A stretch of 6,575 nucleotides of DNA from Myxococcales bacterium. GTDB lineage: Bacteria; Myxococcota_C; UBA6777. The stretch covers positions 8,253 through 14,827 of the forward strand of contig JALTMC010000521.1 of assembly GCA_027005175.1 (NCBI GenBank), read 5' to 3'. The notes under the pieces were generated by a model, which did no database searches, was not told the DNA's origin, and worked only from the letters and a program-made list of their open reading frames with translations. Shown here in pieces: positions 1 through 6,472 of the stretch (its first letter is position 1; the number at the start of each line of letters is the position of its first letter). A program made the translations under genes and the position numbers.

Positions 1-795
1 TCGATATCCTCACGAGAGCTTCTTGAGCATGCCCAAGCCAGGAATCACTCCCAAACGAGTGAGGGTTGGCTAGAGCAGCAACTTCCAACGATGTTGCTTG
101 GAAGTGAAGAAACCAGTGAGGAGTTCCGCGAGTCAGTCGCCCAACTGGCGGCAGAGAAGCTCGATCGGGATTATGATTCAACCTACATCAAACTCCGTCG
201 GCCTCCAGGTCGAGAGTATACACCACCGAGTCGTCGCTGGCTTCATGGACCGATTCCAAAACCTTCGACACCACCACGGAGAAATGATGACGTTCAACAT
301 CCTCTCCATTCACGATCAGACTCTTTGCAGGAGGCTTCTGGTACATCTCGGAAGGGGGCTGCTGGTCAAAAGAAAACCGATGATCTCTCCTGGCGATGGG
401 TTGCTTTTCGTCTCCTTGGCGGATTTTTCGTGGGTTTTTTATTGATAGGTGCTTCATTGTGGGGCATACAATGGAGACAGCACCGTTCTGAGCAGACAGA
501 GCCCAATTACAAATGGTCCAGTGAGACTGCCTCCTCAGCCAAAAATTCCGCAGTGGGTTTGAAATCGAAACACTATTACCTTACTGTTGAATCCATACCG
601 TCACTTGCCCGTATTATAGAACAAGGAAAGCTTCTTGGAAGAACACCGTTAACCATCCGTCGCGATGTTGGACAATCACTCAATTTTGTGATTGAGAAAC
701 GAGGTTATGAGATGTCTGTGGGATCCTGGTCGGCACGACATGACCGTCGAATGCGGTTTGTGTTGCGAGTAAACGCAACACCGCAGAGACAATAG
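1..795 (+). CDS. C-terminal part of a membrane protein with a PEGA-like domain, probably the tail of a Ser/Thr protein kinase (5' end outside window)
   Basis: The reading frame is open from base 1, so the Met at 91 is probably internal and 264 residues of the C-terminus are visible. In order there is a soluble segment with charged helices (about 1-270), a Pro/Arg/Ser-rich linker (about 205-390), and one hydrophobic helix at about 400-468 (core FRLLGGFFVGFLLIGASLWG) flanked by Arg. A domain at about 574-771 reads LTVESIP, then GKLLGRTPL, then IEKRGYE, which matches the PEGA pattern of S-x-P, GxxLGxTPL and KxGY. Cytoplasmic domain, single helix and external PEGA is a known layout of Ser/Thr kinases in myxobacteria and relatives, but no kinase motif lies in the window, so the kinase identity is inferred. 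By that topology the PEGA part would lie outside the inner membrane. The stop overlaps the ribosome binding site of the next gene. It could instead be a non-kinase PEGA membrane protein. Confidence 0.75.
   Translation, partial: SISSRELLEHAQARNHSQTSEGWLEQQLPTMLLGSEETSEEFRESVAQLAAEKLDRDYDSTYIKLRRPPGREYTPPSRRWLHGPIPKPSTPPRRNDDVQHPLHSRSDSLQEASGTSRKGAAGQKKTDDLSWRWVAFRLLGGFFVGFLLIGASLWGIQWRQHRSEQTEPNYKWSSETASSAKNSAVGLKSKHYYLTVESIPSLARIIEQGKLLGRTPLTIRRDVGQSLNFVIEKRGYEMSVGSWSARHDRRMRFVLRVNATPQRQ
400..468 (+). other. Predicted transmembrane helix within the PEGA protein
   Basis: About 23 residues are almost all hydrophobic or small. Charged segments flank them on both sides (Trp-Arg-Trp before, Trp-Arg-Gln-His-Arg after). 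This is the only membrane segment in the visible part of the protein. Confidence 0.8.
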
Positions 796-798
796 GAG
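794..798 (+). promoter_or_regulatory. Ribosome binding site AGGAG overlapping the upstream stop codon
   Basis: AGGAG lies 8 bases before the ATG at 807 and shares its first two bases with the TAG stop (793-795) of the preceding gene. It supports the ATG at 807 over the later in-frame Met at residue 20. It also suggests that the two genes are cotranscribed and translationally coupled. Confidence 0.75.
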
Positions 799-806
799 TT
801 CTGGCT

Positions 807-3800
807 ATGCCAATCCAGCGCCTAGGTGAGAGAGACGTGATTCTGACGGACCGATTGCCATCGATGTCGCAGGAAGACGTACAACTGTTCGTTCGACGAT
901 TGCACGCTTCGATTCTAAGCTATGGATTGTATCCACCGGGCCACTCTCTGATTGTTAAGCGCACCCAAGATCTTCATAGTCATCTGGTAAAGCTCTTTGG
1001 AAACAACCCTCTTCTGGTGATTCGATGTGACCAAAGTTTATCTGTAAACAACACTCGATTGTTGCGTGATGTTCCCGAGAGAGAGCATGCCATAAAGACT
1101 GCCTCGTATATGGGGTTGCGAGGTGTTAAGAACATCGTAATCTGGCCTGATGTTGAGCACGGTGAGCTGGGTGAGTTGATTCAGAGTCTGCACTCGATCA
1201 ACGAGGAAGAGGAAGACGAGTCGTCGGATTGGGTACAACAATATCGTTCGTATCATGTACGTCTGAACATGGACCTCGTCGACAGCGTTGAGCTGGAGTC
1301 CGCCTATCATGGAGGACATCAGCCTCCTATCGCGATCTCGAAGCAAGAGCTGGCCGAATTGATTTCTCAGGTCGGCCCCAATGCTCAAAGGGCACCTGGA
1401 CGCTCTTCCTCTTCTCCGATCCAACTGGTCGACTCTCCAGGTGGTGGACAAAGTGGTTCGTTTGGGACCTCCCAAGGTAGCATGTCTGGTGTGATGCAGG
1501 CAGGTGGTGTGGTTCAGGCCCAGCAAGTGGTACAGCAGGTGGGGGGGCAAGTTGTTCAAGCCCAACAGGTGATCCAGCAGAACATCACTAGCTCTGGGGG
1601 GGAACCCTCCGATTCTTCGGGTATGATATACCCTCCTCGACAGGGGCATCCTCCTCCCTCAACAGCTTTCTTGCCGGGTGGCACTCCTCCAGGGGGCCAC
1701 GCTTATCCAGGCAATCATTCCAACAATATATACTCTTACGATGAACCTCTGAGTGGGAGTGCTCCCAGAGGTCCAGGGCATCCGCTTCGCTCCGAGCATG
1801 GAACGGCCTCACATCCCCATGCGCCAGGTCATGCCCCTCCAGGATACTCTGTGCACAACTTGCAGCAAGGTCCCCCTTCTTCACCAGATACAGGGCTGCC
1901 ACCAGGGCTTCGTCAACCTGCGGCATATCACCCCGCCCGTCAAGGAAGTGAGCTTCCTTTTGATGACTTACCCACAGCTCCTGAGCCCTATGATGGCGAT
2001 CCCATGGGTCCAGGTGAGAGTCACTACGGGGCTCCTTCCGGTCCAGGTGACGGCTACTATGGAACTTCTTCCGGTCCAGGTGAGAGTCACTACGGGGCTC
2101 CTCCTGGTCCAGGTGAGAGTTACTACGGGGCTCCTCCTGGTCCAGGTGAGAGTTACTACGGGGCTCCTCCTGGTCCAGGTGAGAGTTACTACGGGGCTCC
2201 TCCTGGTCCAGGTGAGAGTTACTACGGGGCTCCTGTTTCTCAAGGGCAGTATGGTGTTGAGCAAGGCGGTGTCGGAAGTCATTTTGGCTCCCCGGTTGTC
2301 CCTGGACTTTACGATACCAACCCAGTGGGACCTACGGACCATCCCTATGAGTCTTTGCGAAGTGAAGAGAAGACAAAGATTCAGCGTGTGCCAGGTAATT
2401 CCAGCGTTGCAGCACTCTTGGAGTCCAGTCGAAACCCTGATCCGAATGTTCAGACTGGCCAGTTTAAGATAGGAGAGGTGACTCCTAGCGTGGAAGATCT
2501 TCCTGAGGTCCAAGGCTATGTTTTGGAGGGAGCTTTTTCTCCTTCAGCTGCCCCAAACGGTCCAGCTTCGGGTGGTCTTTACCCTCCAGGTAGCTCCTTT
2601 GGAGCCGCAAACGGAGAGCCTGGGTTTTTTGGCGGGGCTCCCAGTTTGACGGGGAGAGACTCCAGCTTTGTACCTGGGAACCCTGGATACATGGGGGGAA
2701 ATCCGGGTGAAGGAAGTGCTGGGCTGACAGGTGGCGTGGCAGAGCAGCCTTCTTCTGTTGGAGGAATTCGGGAGATCGTCTCTGGAGGTCATTGGTCTGC
2801 TTCGAATTATGCTTTGCCTCCTGATTGGGTGACTGTGGACCCCGTGAGTCTGGACCAAAGTGATCTAGACCTGTCACAGCTTGATTTTGGCAAGATAGAA
2901 CCCGGATCGTTATTTCAGTCTCAACGTTTCCAAGAGTTTCTGGGTGGAGATGGTGGCGCAGGGCTTTTCTTGTCGCGCTTTTTAGCGACTGCGATGGGGG
3001 CGGTGGAGCCCACACCATCCGGTCATGTCTCTGCGGTTCGGAGTGAAGGCGGTTGGCTGGGTACAGGGGCAGGGCGTGCTCTGCTTGGTGCGGTAGAACA
3101 GTTGGATGGAGTCTCTCTGCAAAAGGGATTGCTGCATTCGCTGGCAGAGACCATCTCTTCTACCATTCCTGAGTTGATGGATGAGCAGATCGCTCAGTTG
3201 GGGCAGTCCAAAAGTGAGCAGATGTTGCGCAAAGAGGTCATTCAACAAGTTTCACCGGAGCAACGAGTGCAGTTGGGTGAGATGCTGGTCCATCGTCTAC
3301 AGGGGGAGGATCGTCTTGCGCAAATCGATAATTGCATGACAACGGTGCTGATGCTCACAGAGGAAAGTCTGGATGATGGGCTCTGGCGTATGTTGGTCCC
3401 CACCTTGGAGACATTGGCCCAACGTAAGGCTGAATCTGAGGATGGTACACCTGTTCATCGAAGGTTAAGTGAATGGATCGACAAAGCTGCAACCCCAAGT
3501 GTGGGGCGTATGTTTTTTCAGCAGTTTCTGCATGCCGAAGAGGAGGCCGTTCGAGAGGAGGCTCGTCGTGGCATTCTTTCGATGGGTGCTGCCTCAGCCT
3601 ACAATCTAACTCTCTTTCTTGAGTTGGCGAATGACAGCCGCAGCGAACAACTCTTATTTGCCCTGGTTCAGGATATTGGCAAAGCACTCGACGATGTCGA
3701 GCAGGCTTTGTTCTTAGAGCAGATCTGGGCCGCTGGAGAGGCTCTACCCCCTTCCCGTCATGCTGGCTTATGTCAAAGTATGTATCGCCTACAGTCTGGT

Positions 3801-4337
3801 TTTGTGGAGGCGCATATTGTCGAAAAGTTTGATGCTCTTGAACAAGCTGAAAACTTCGAGTTCTCCAAAGACGATTGGGCCCATTGGGCCGAACTCGCTC
3901 TGGAGTGTCACACTCCTCGGTTGCGCGAGTATCTCGGGCGTTATATGCAGAAGCGCAAATTTATGGACCACCCTCATATTGAGGAGCGAATGCTCAAACT
4001 CCTCGATGATCACGGGACAATTCAAGCCTTTCAGTTTCTTGAACGCCTCATTCACAACGAACACCAGGACAGCTCGGAGAAAAATAGCGCGGTTTGGTTG
4101 TTGGGTTGTTTGCGCAGTGAAGAAGCTTTGTTGTTGCTTCGTAAAATCCTACTTGAACGCCGTCGGTTCTTACGCCAGCCTGTCTATCCTATGGATATGC
4201 GCTACCAAGCTCTAGACGCCTTGCGTCACTTCCCCCATCACCAGATCGGTGAGTTAGTGAAAAAAGTTCTTCAAGACCCCGAAGAACCCGTTCGTATTTA
4301 CGCCCAAAAAATGCTCGATATTGGTGCACGTAGTTAG
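807..4337 (+). CDS. Large protein: N-terminal globular domain, Pro/Gly/Tyr-rich repeat linker, C-terminal HEAT-like helical region; function unknown
   Basis: The protein has 1176 residues. Residues about 20-165 form a mixed helix/strand domain (VQLFVRRLHASI, then YPPGHSLIVKR, LSVNNTRLL, GVKNIVIWPDV, ELGELIQSLHS). It resembles N-terminal domains that I recall from large uncharacterised deltaproteobacterial proteins. An acidic run EEEEDE follows at 133-138. Residues about 190-665 are low complexity: a Gln/Val-rich stretch (229-258), Pro/Gly/His-rich sequence, seven tandem 11-residue repeats (401-477), then Gly/Ser/Pro-rich sequence. A denser block starts near PDWVTVDP (672). The rest is alpha-helical with HEAT-like pairs, clearest at about 1094-1115 (SAVWLLGCLRSEEALLLLRK) and 1132-1173 (ALDALRHFP, then DPEEPVRIYAQKML). 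No signal peptide, membrane helix or catalytic motif is visible, so it is probably cytosolic, perhaps a scaffold. Its position after a probable kinase tail suggests a shared process. The Ser/Tyr-rich linker could be a phosphorylation target, but that is speculation. Confidence 0.9.
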   Translation: MPIQRLGERDVILTDRLPSMSQEDVQLFVRRLHASILSYGLYPPGHSLIVKRTQDLHSHLVKLFGNNPLLVIRCDQSLSVNNTRLLRDVPEREHAIKTASYMGLRGVKNIVIWPDVEHGELGELIQSLHSINEEEEDESSDWVQQYRSYHVRLNMDLVDSVELESAYHGGHQPPIAISKQELAELISQVGPNAQRAPGRSSSSPIQLVDSPGGGQSGSFGTSQGSMSGVMQAGGVVQAQQVVQQVGGQVVQAQQVIQQNITSSGGEPSDSSGMIYPPRQGHPPPSTAFLPGGTPPGGHAYPGNHSNNIYSYDEPLSGSAPRGPGHPLRSEHGTASHPHAPGHAPPGYSVHNLQQGPPSSPDTGLPPGLRQPAAYHPARQGSELPFDDLPTAPEPYDGDPMGPGESHYGAPSGPGDGYYGTSSGPGESHYGAPPGPGESYYGAPPGPGESYYGAPPGPGESYYGAPPGPGESYYGAPVSQGQYGVEQGGVGSHFGSPVVPGLYDTNPVGPTDHPYESLRSEEKTKIQRVPGNSSVAALLESSRNPDPNVQTGQFKIGEVTPSVEDLPEVQGYVLEGAFSPSAAPNGPASGGLYPPGSSFGAANGEPGFFGGAPSLTGRDSSFVPGNPGYMGGNPGEGSAGLTGGVAEQPSSVGGIREIVSGGHWSASNYALPPDWVTVDPVSLDQSDLDLSQLDFGKIEPGSLFQSQRFQEFLGGDGGAGLFLSRFLATAMGAVEPTPSGHVSAVRSEGGWLGTGAGRALLGAVEQLDGVSLQKGLLHSLAETISSTIPELMDEQIAQLGQSKSEQMLRKEVIQQVSPEQRVQLGEMLVHRLQGEDRLAQIDNCMTTVLMLTEESLDDGLWRMLVPTLETLAQRKAESEDGTPVHRRLSEWIDKAATPSVGRMFFQQFLHAEEEAVREEARRGILSMGAASAYNLTLFLELANDSRSEQLLFALVQDIGKALDDVEQALFLEQIWAAGEALPPSRHAGLCQSMYRLQSGFVEAHIVEKFDALEQAENFEFSKDDWAHWAELALECHTPRLREYLGRYMQKRKFMDHPHIEERMLKLLDDHGTIQAFQFLERLIHNEHQDSSEKNSAVWLLGCLRSEEALLLLRKILLERRRFLRQPVYPMDMRYQALDALRHFPHHQIGELVKKVLQDPEEPVRIYAQKMLDIGARS
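1509..1580 (+). repeat. Coding duplication of a Gln/Val-rich decapeptide
   Basis: VVQAQQVVQQ (1509-1538) and VVQAQQVIQQ (1551-1580) lie 42 bases apart within the linker of the 1176-residue protein. The copies are nearly identical as protein but differ at several synonymous positions. The duplication is therefore older than the 33-bp repeats further on, or is held by selection on the protein. Confidence 0.8.
2007..2237 (+). repeat. Seven tandem 33-bp in-frame repeats encoding GPGESYYGAPP
   Basis: Units start at 2007, 2040, 2073, 2106, 2139, 2172 and 2205. They encode GPGESHYGAPS, GPGDGYYGTSS, GPGESHYGAPP, three copies of GPGESYYGAPP, and GPGESYYGAPV. Units 4-6 are identical at the DNA level, and unit 7 departs only at its very end. 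Unit 2 is the most diverged. The period is a multiple of three, so changes in copy number keep the frame. The identical copies point to recent amplification. Confidence 0.95.
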
Positions 4338-4390
4338 TGTTCTTTGCGAAACGTTAAGGCGATTCGAATGATAAATGGATCGTAGAGTTT

Positions 4391-4432
4391 CTCAAGAGTC
4401 TGAACAAGTGTTTTTTGTTGTTGCGTCTTGAG
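4391..4432. repeat. Inverted repeat after the 1176-residue gene
   Basis: CTCAAGA (4391-4397) is perfectly complementary to TCTTGAG (4426-4432). A second inner pair, AACAA (4403-4407) with TTGTT (4415-4419), could extend the stem across a 5 x 6 internal loop. The T-run lies inside the loop (4411-4416) and not after the stem, so this is not a canonical intrinsic terminator. It could be an operator or a chance structure. Confidence 0.35.
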
Positions 4433-4478
4433 TGAATAGAGTTGTCGTTGCTTTTGGACAATGATTTCTTTCTATCTC

Positions 4479-4507
4479 TTGACCTTTGGGTAGAGGCGGC
4501 ATAGGAT
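4479..4507 (+). promoter_or_regulatory. Predicted sigma70-type promoter for the ligase gene
   Basis: The -35 element TTGACC (4479-4484, 5 of 6 consensus bases) and the -10 element TAGGAT (4502-4507, 4 of 6) are separated by the optimal 17 bases. Transcription would start near 4514 and give a leader of about 40 bases before the ATG at 4553. This would make the last two genes a transcription unit separate from the first two. Confidence 0.5.
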
Positions 4508-4540
4508 GTCTGCGTTTTTTGTGTAGGACAGCATGGCGAT

Positions 4541-4546
4541 AGGCGG
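4541..4546 (+). promoter_or_regulatory. Weak ribosome binding site AGGCGG
   Basis: AGGCGG is one base away from AGGAGG. It is spaced 6 bases from the ATG at 4553 but only 3 bases from the overlapping in-frame GTG at 4550. The spacing favours ATG as the start codon. Confidence 0.45.
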
Positions 4547-4552
4547 TTTGTG

Positions 4553-5659
4553 ATGTTGATTGAGCCCTTGACGATGGGGATCGAGGAAGAGTACCAGATT
4601 ATTGATCCATCCACTCGTGAGTTGACTTCGTATATCACGGAGTTTTTGGAACAAGGTGCGATGGTCTTTCGAGATGAGGTGAAGCCAGAGCTTCTACAAT
4701 CTCAGATTGAGGTAGGAAGCAAGGTTTGTGCAAATATCAAGGAAGCGAGTTCGGAGATACGCAGGCTGCGTTCTTTGGTGCAGGGGATTGCTGAGAAGAA
4801 TGGTCGTAGAATTGTGGCTGCGGGAACGCACCCTTTCTCGAACTGGAAAGATCAGCTTGTCACCAATGATGAGCGTTATCATATGTTGTTGGGGTCGATG
4901 CGTATTTTAGCCCAACGTCTGTTGATCTTTGGGATGCATATCCATGTGGGGATACCCGATCGCAATTTGCAGATCGACATTATGAACCAGATGAGCTACT
5001 TTATGCCTCATATCCTGGCATTATCGACGTCATCTCCCTTTTGGTTTGGCCGAAATACTGGGCTTAAGTCGTATCGCAGTATTATCTTTGAAGACCTTCC
5101 ACGAACAGGAGTGGCAGAGCAGTTTGAGTCTGCGATGGAGTACGATCAGTATGTCAACACTTTAATTCGAACAGGTTGTATTGACGAACCAACAAAGATC
5201 TGGTGGGATATTCGTCCTCATCCAAAGTTTCCGACATTGGAATTTCGGGTGTGTGATTGTACAACCAAGGTTGATGAAGTGATGGCCATTGCTGGGATGA
5301 TTCAAGCTCTGGTCGCCAAGTTGATCCAGTTGCGCAAGAAGAATCAGACTTGGCGGATCTATCGTCGAACCTTGATTGCCGAAAACAAATGGCGATCGAT
5401 TAAAGAAGGTTTGGATGGCAAGCTGATTGATCTTGGGCAAGAGCGTGAGGCTCCTATGCGGGAGCTCATGGAAGAGATGCTCGATTGGGTTGATGATGTG
5501 TTGGACCCCCTTGATTCTCGCGAAGAAGTAGAATACATCCGGGTGATGTTGGAGAGGGGCACAAGTGCAGATCGTCAACTGGCCAAATATGAAGAGACCG
5601 GTGACCTCAAGGCTGTGGTTGATATGCTGGCAGACGAAACCCTCGAAGGATGCGGTTGA
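4553..5659 (+). CDS. ybdK: Carboxylate-amine ligase, GCS2 family (YbdK-like)
   Basis: The 368-residue product matches the usual length of the YbdK branch of glutamate-cysteine ligase family 2. Motifs in order are MGIEEEYQIID (8-18), GTHPFSNW (91-98), GMHIHVG (127-133), LALSTSSPFWFGRNTG (155-170) followed by SYR, WWDIRPHP and LEFRVCD (217-235), AENKW (276-280) and GTSADRQLAKYEETGD (336-351). All are recognisable family signatures, and the protein looks complete and intact. GCS2 enzymes join a carboxylate to an amine using ATP. E. coli YbdK has weak gamma-glutamylcysteine ligase activity, but the true substrate of most members is unknown, so this should not be read as proof of glutathione synthesis. 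No second glutathione-pathway gene is visible here. The protein is cytosolic, with no signal peptide. ATG 4553 is preferred over GTG 4550 on ribosome-binding-site spacing. Confidence 0.93.
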   Translation: MLIEPLTMGIEEEYQIIDPSTRELTSYITEFLEQGAMVFRDEVKPELLQSQIEVGSKVCANIKEASSEIRRLRSLVQGIAEKNGRRIVAAGTHPFSNWKDQLVTNDERYHMLLGSMRILAQRLLIFGMHIHVGIPDRNLQIDIMNQMSYFMPHILALSTSSPFWFGRNTGLKSYRSIIFEDLPRTGVAEQFESAMEYDQYVNTLIRTGCIDEPTKIWWDIRPHPKFPTLEFRVCDCTTKVDEVMAIAGMIQALVAKLIQLRKKNQTWRIYRRTLIAENKWRSIKEGLDGKLIDLGQEREAPMRELMEEMLDWVDDVLDPLDSREEVEYIRVMLERGTSADRQLAKYEETGDLKAVVDMLADETLEGCG

Positions 5660-5682
5660 ACGATGGAACGAATGGTTGAAAT

Positions 5683-5687
5683 GGAGA
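5683..5687 (+). promoter_or_regulatory. Ribosome binding site GGAGA that decides the start of the last gene
   Basis: GGAGA lies 8 bases before the ATG at 5696. The upstream in-frame ATG at 5663 has only a distant GAAGGA, 12 bases away. It would also add 11 charged and Met-rich residues before the signal peptide. Confidence 0.65.
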
Positions 5688-5695
5688 CGTTGAAG

Positions 5696-6472
5696 ATGAA
5701 CAAAATCTGGATGACAATGGGTGTTGTGTTGGTTTGTGCTTTCGGTGTGTTTCAGGGGATGGAGGGAGCAGCGCTCTCTTCTTCCGGTGCGAAAGGGCAT
5801 GCTAGTGGTGGTTGGGCAGTGATGTTCAAAGAGGCACATCAGAAGAAGTATTTCAATGGCAAGCTGCGTTTTACAGGATATATTGCTCAGGTTTGCCAAT
5901 CCATCGATGGTCACCACTGCAAACATGGTGGCAAGCAAGTCCATCTTCGTTATGGTGATTGGAAGTGGTTTTGGCCCAATGGCAAACTTAAAGCGAAGCG
6001 TCACTACGACATGGGCCACCTGCAGGGTAGCTCTGAAGCCTGGTATGCTACCGGCCAGAAACGCTGGAGCGAGCATTTCAAACATGGGAAACTCGATGGT
6101 GTGCGCAAGGTGTGGTTTGAAAATGGCAAGGTGAAGTCTGTATCCCATTTCAAGCACGGTCGTCTGGATGGTGCTGCAAAGACATGGTGGTGGAATGGCT
6201 CTAAGGCTTCCGCAGGCTCTTATGTCAAAGGCAAAAAAGAGGGAAGCTGGAAAAGTTGGTATGTCAGTGGTCACAACAAGGCCGTTGTGACTTACAAAGA
6301 AGGGCTTCGTCACGGTAAGGCTGTGCTCTTTTGGTATGTCTGCCGCCCCGCCGGTTGTGGCTCTGTTCAAATTCAAAATGGGTTTTGGAAAAACGGCAAG
6401 AAAAGCGGTCGCTGGACCTACAACTCTATCGACTCCAACGGGAAGCTCACCTCCAAAACCCAAACCTATTGA
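5696..6472 (+). CDS. Secreted YwqK/MORN-like repeat protein, function unknown
   Basis: Starting at 5696 the product has 258 residues. It begins with a signal peptide (MNK, then a hydrophobic core to about residue 20), with likely signal peptidase I cleavage near GAA/LS (26/27). VLVC is a poor lipobox. Residues 87-206 are five repeats of exactly 24 residues, starting at 87, 111, 135, 159 and 183. Each runs G-x-x-K-x-W, then a small turn such as NGK, then a strand, F/Y-K-x-G-K/R-L. A sixth copy (207-237) has a 7-residue insert containing Cys216 and Cys221, and a partial seventh ends the protein. Cys67 and Cys75 form a second close pair, so disulfides are plausible in the periplasm. The pattern is that of YwqK-family proteins, often named antitoxins; no toxin gene is nearby and that name is not supported here. 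It lies 36 bases after the ligase and is probably cotranscribed with it. An alternative start at 5663 is less likely. Confidence 0.85.
   Translation: MNKIWMTMGVVLVCAFGVFQGMEGAALSSSGAKGHASGGWAVMFKEAHQKKYFNGKLRFTGYIAQVCQSIDGHHCKHGGKQVHLRYGDWKWFWPNGKLKAKRHYDMGHLQGSSEAWYATGQKRWSEHFKHGKLDGVRKVWFENGKVKSVSHFKHGRLDGAAKTWWWNGSKASAGSYVKGKKEGSWKSWYVSGHNKAVVTYKEGLRHGKAVLFWYVCRPAGCGSVQIQNGFWKNGKKSGRWTYNSIDSNGKLTSKTQTY

Larger units (their letters stand above)
4338..4552. other. Intergenic region between two transcription units
   Basis: About 215 bases lie between the 1176-residue protein and the ligase. They hold an inverted repeat (4391-4432), a short palindrome ATTCGAAT (4362-4369), a sigma70-like promoter (4479-4507) and a weak ribosome binding site (4541-4546). 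I see no RNA gene and no convincing small coding region on either strand. No hairpin followed by a T-run is obvious, so the terminator of the first unit is not identified. Confidence 0.6.

Noticed and set aside
91-795. Complete 234-residue gene starting at ATG 91
   Set aside because: The frame is open to base 1 with protein-like sequence, and no ribosome binding site stands before 91. The gene most likely begins outside the window.
1753-2513. Long open frames in other phases across the 33-bp repeats, with translations such as repeated VQVRVTTGLLL on + and SPVVTLTWTRR on -
   Set aside because: A repeat whose period is a multiple of three keeps every phase open once a single unit lacks stops. 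These are by-products of the real GPGESYYGAPP frame.
4354-4654. Small minus-strand open frames in the gap and the start of the ligase gene
   Set aside because: They overlap the ligase N-terminus, show no domain and have no convincing ribosome binding site.
5663-5695. Start of the YwqK-like gene at the upstream ATG 5663
   Set aside because: It lacks a well-placed ribosome binding site and adds a charged 11-residue extension before the signal peptide, whereas ATG 5696 has GGAGA at 8 bases.
5734-5739. Lipoprotein signal at the cysteine in VLVC
   Set aside because: The residue before the cysteine is Val, not Gly, Ala or Ser, and the hydrophobic core continues past it. A signal peptidase I site fits better.
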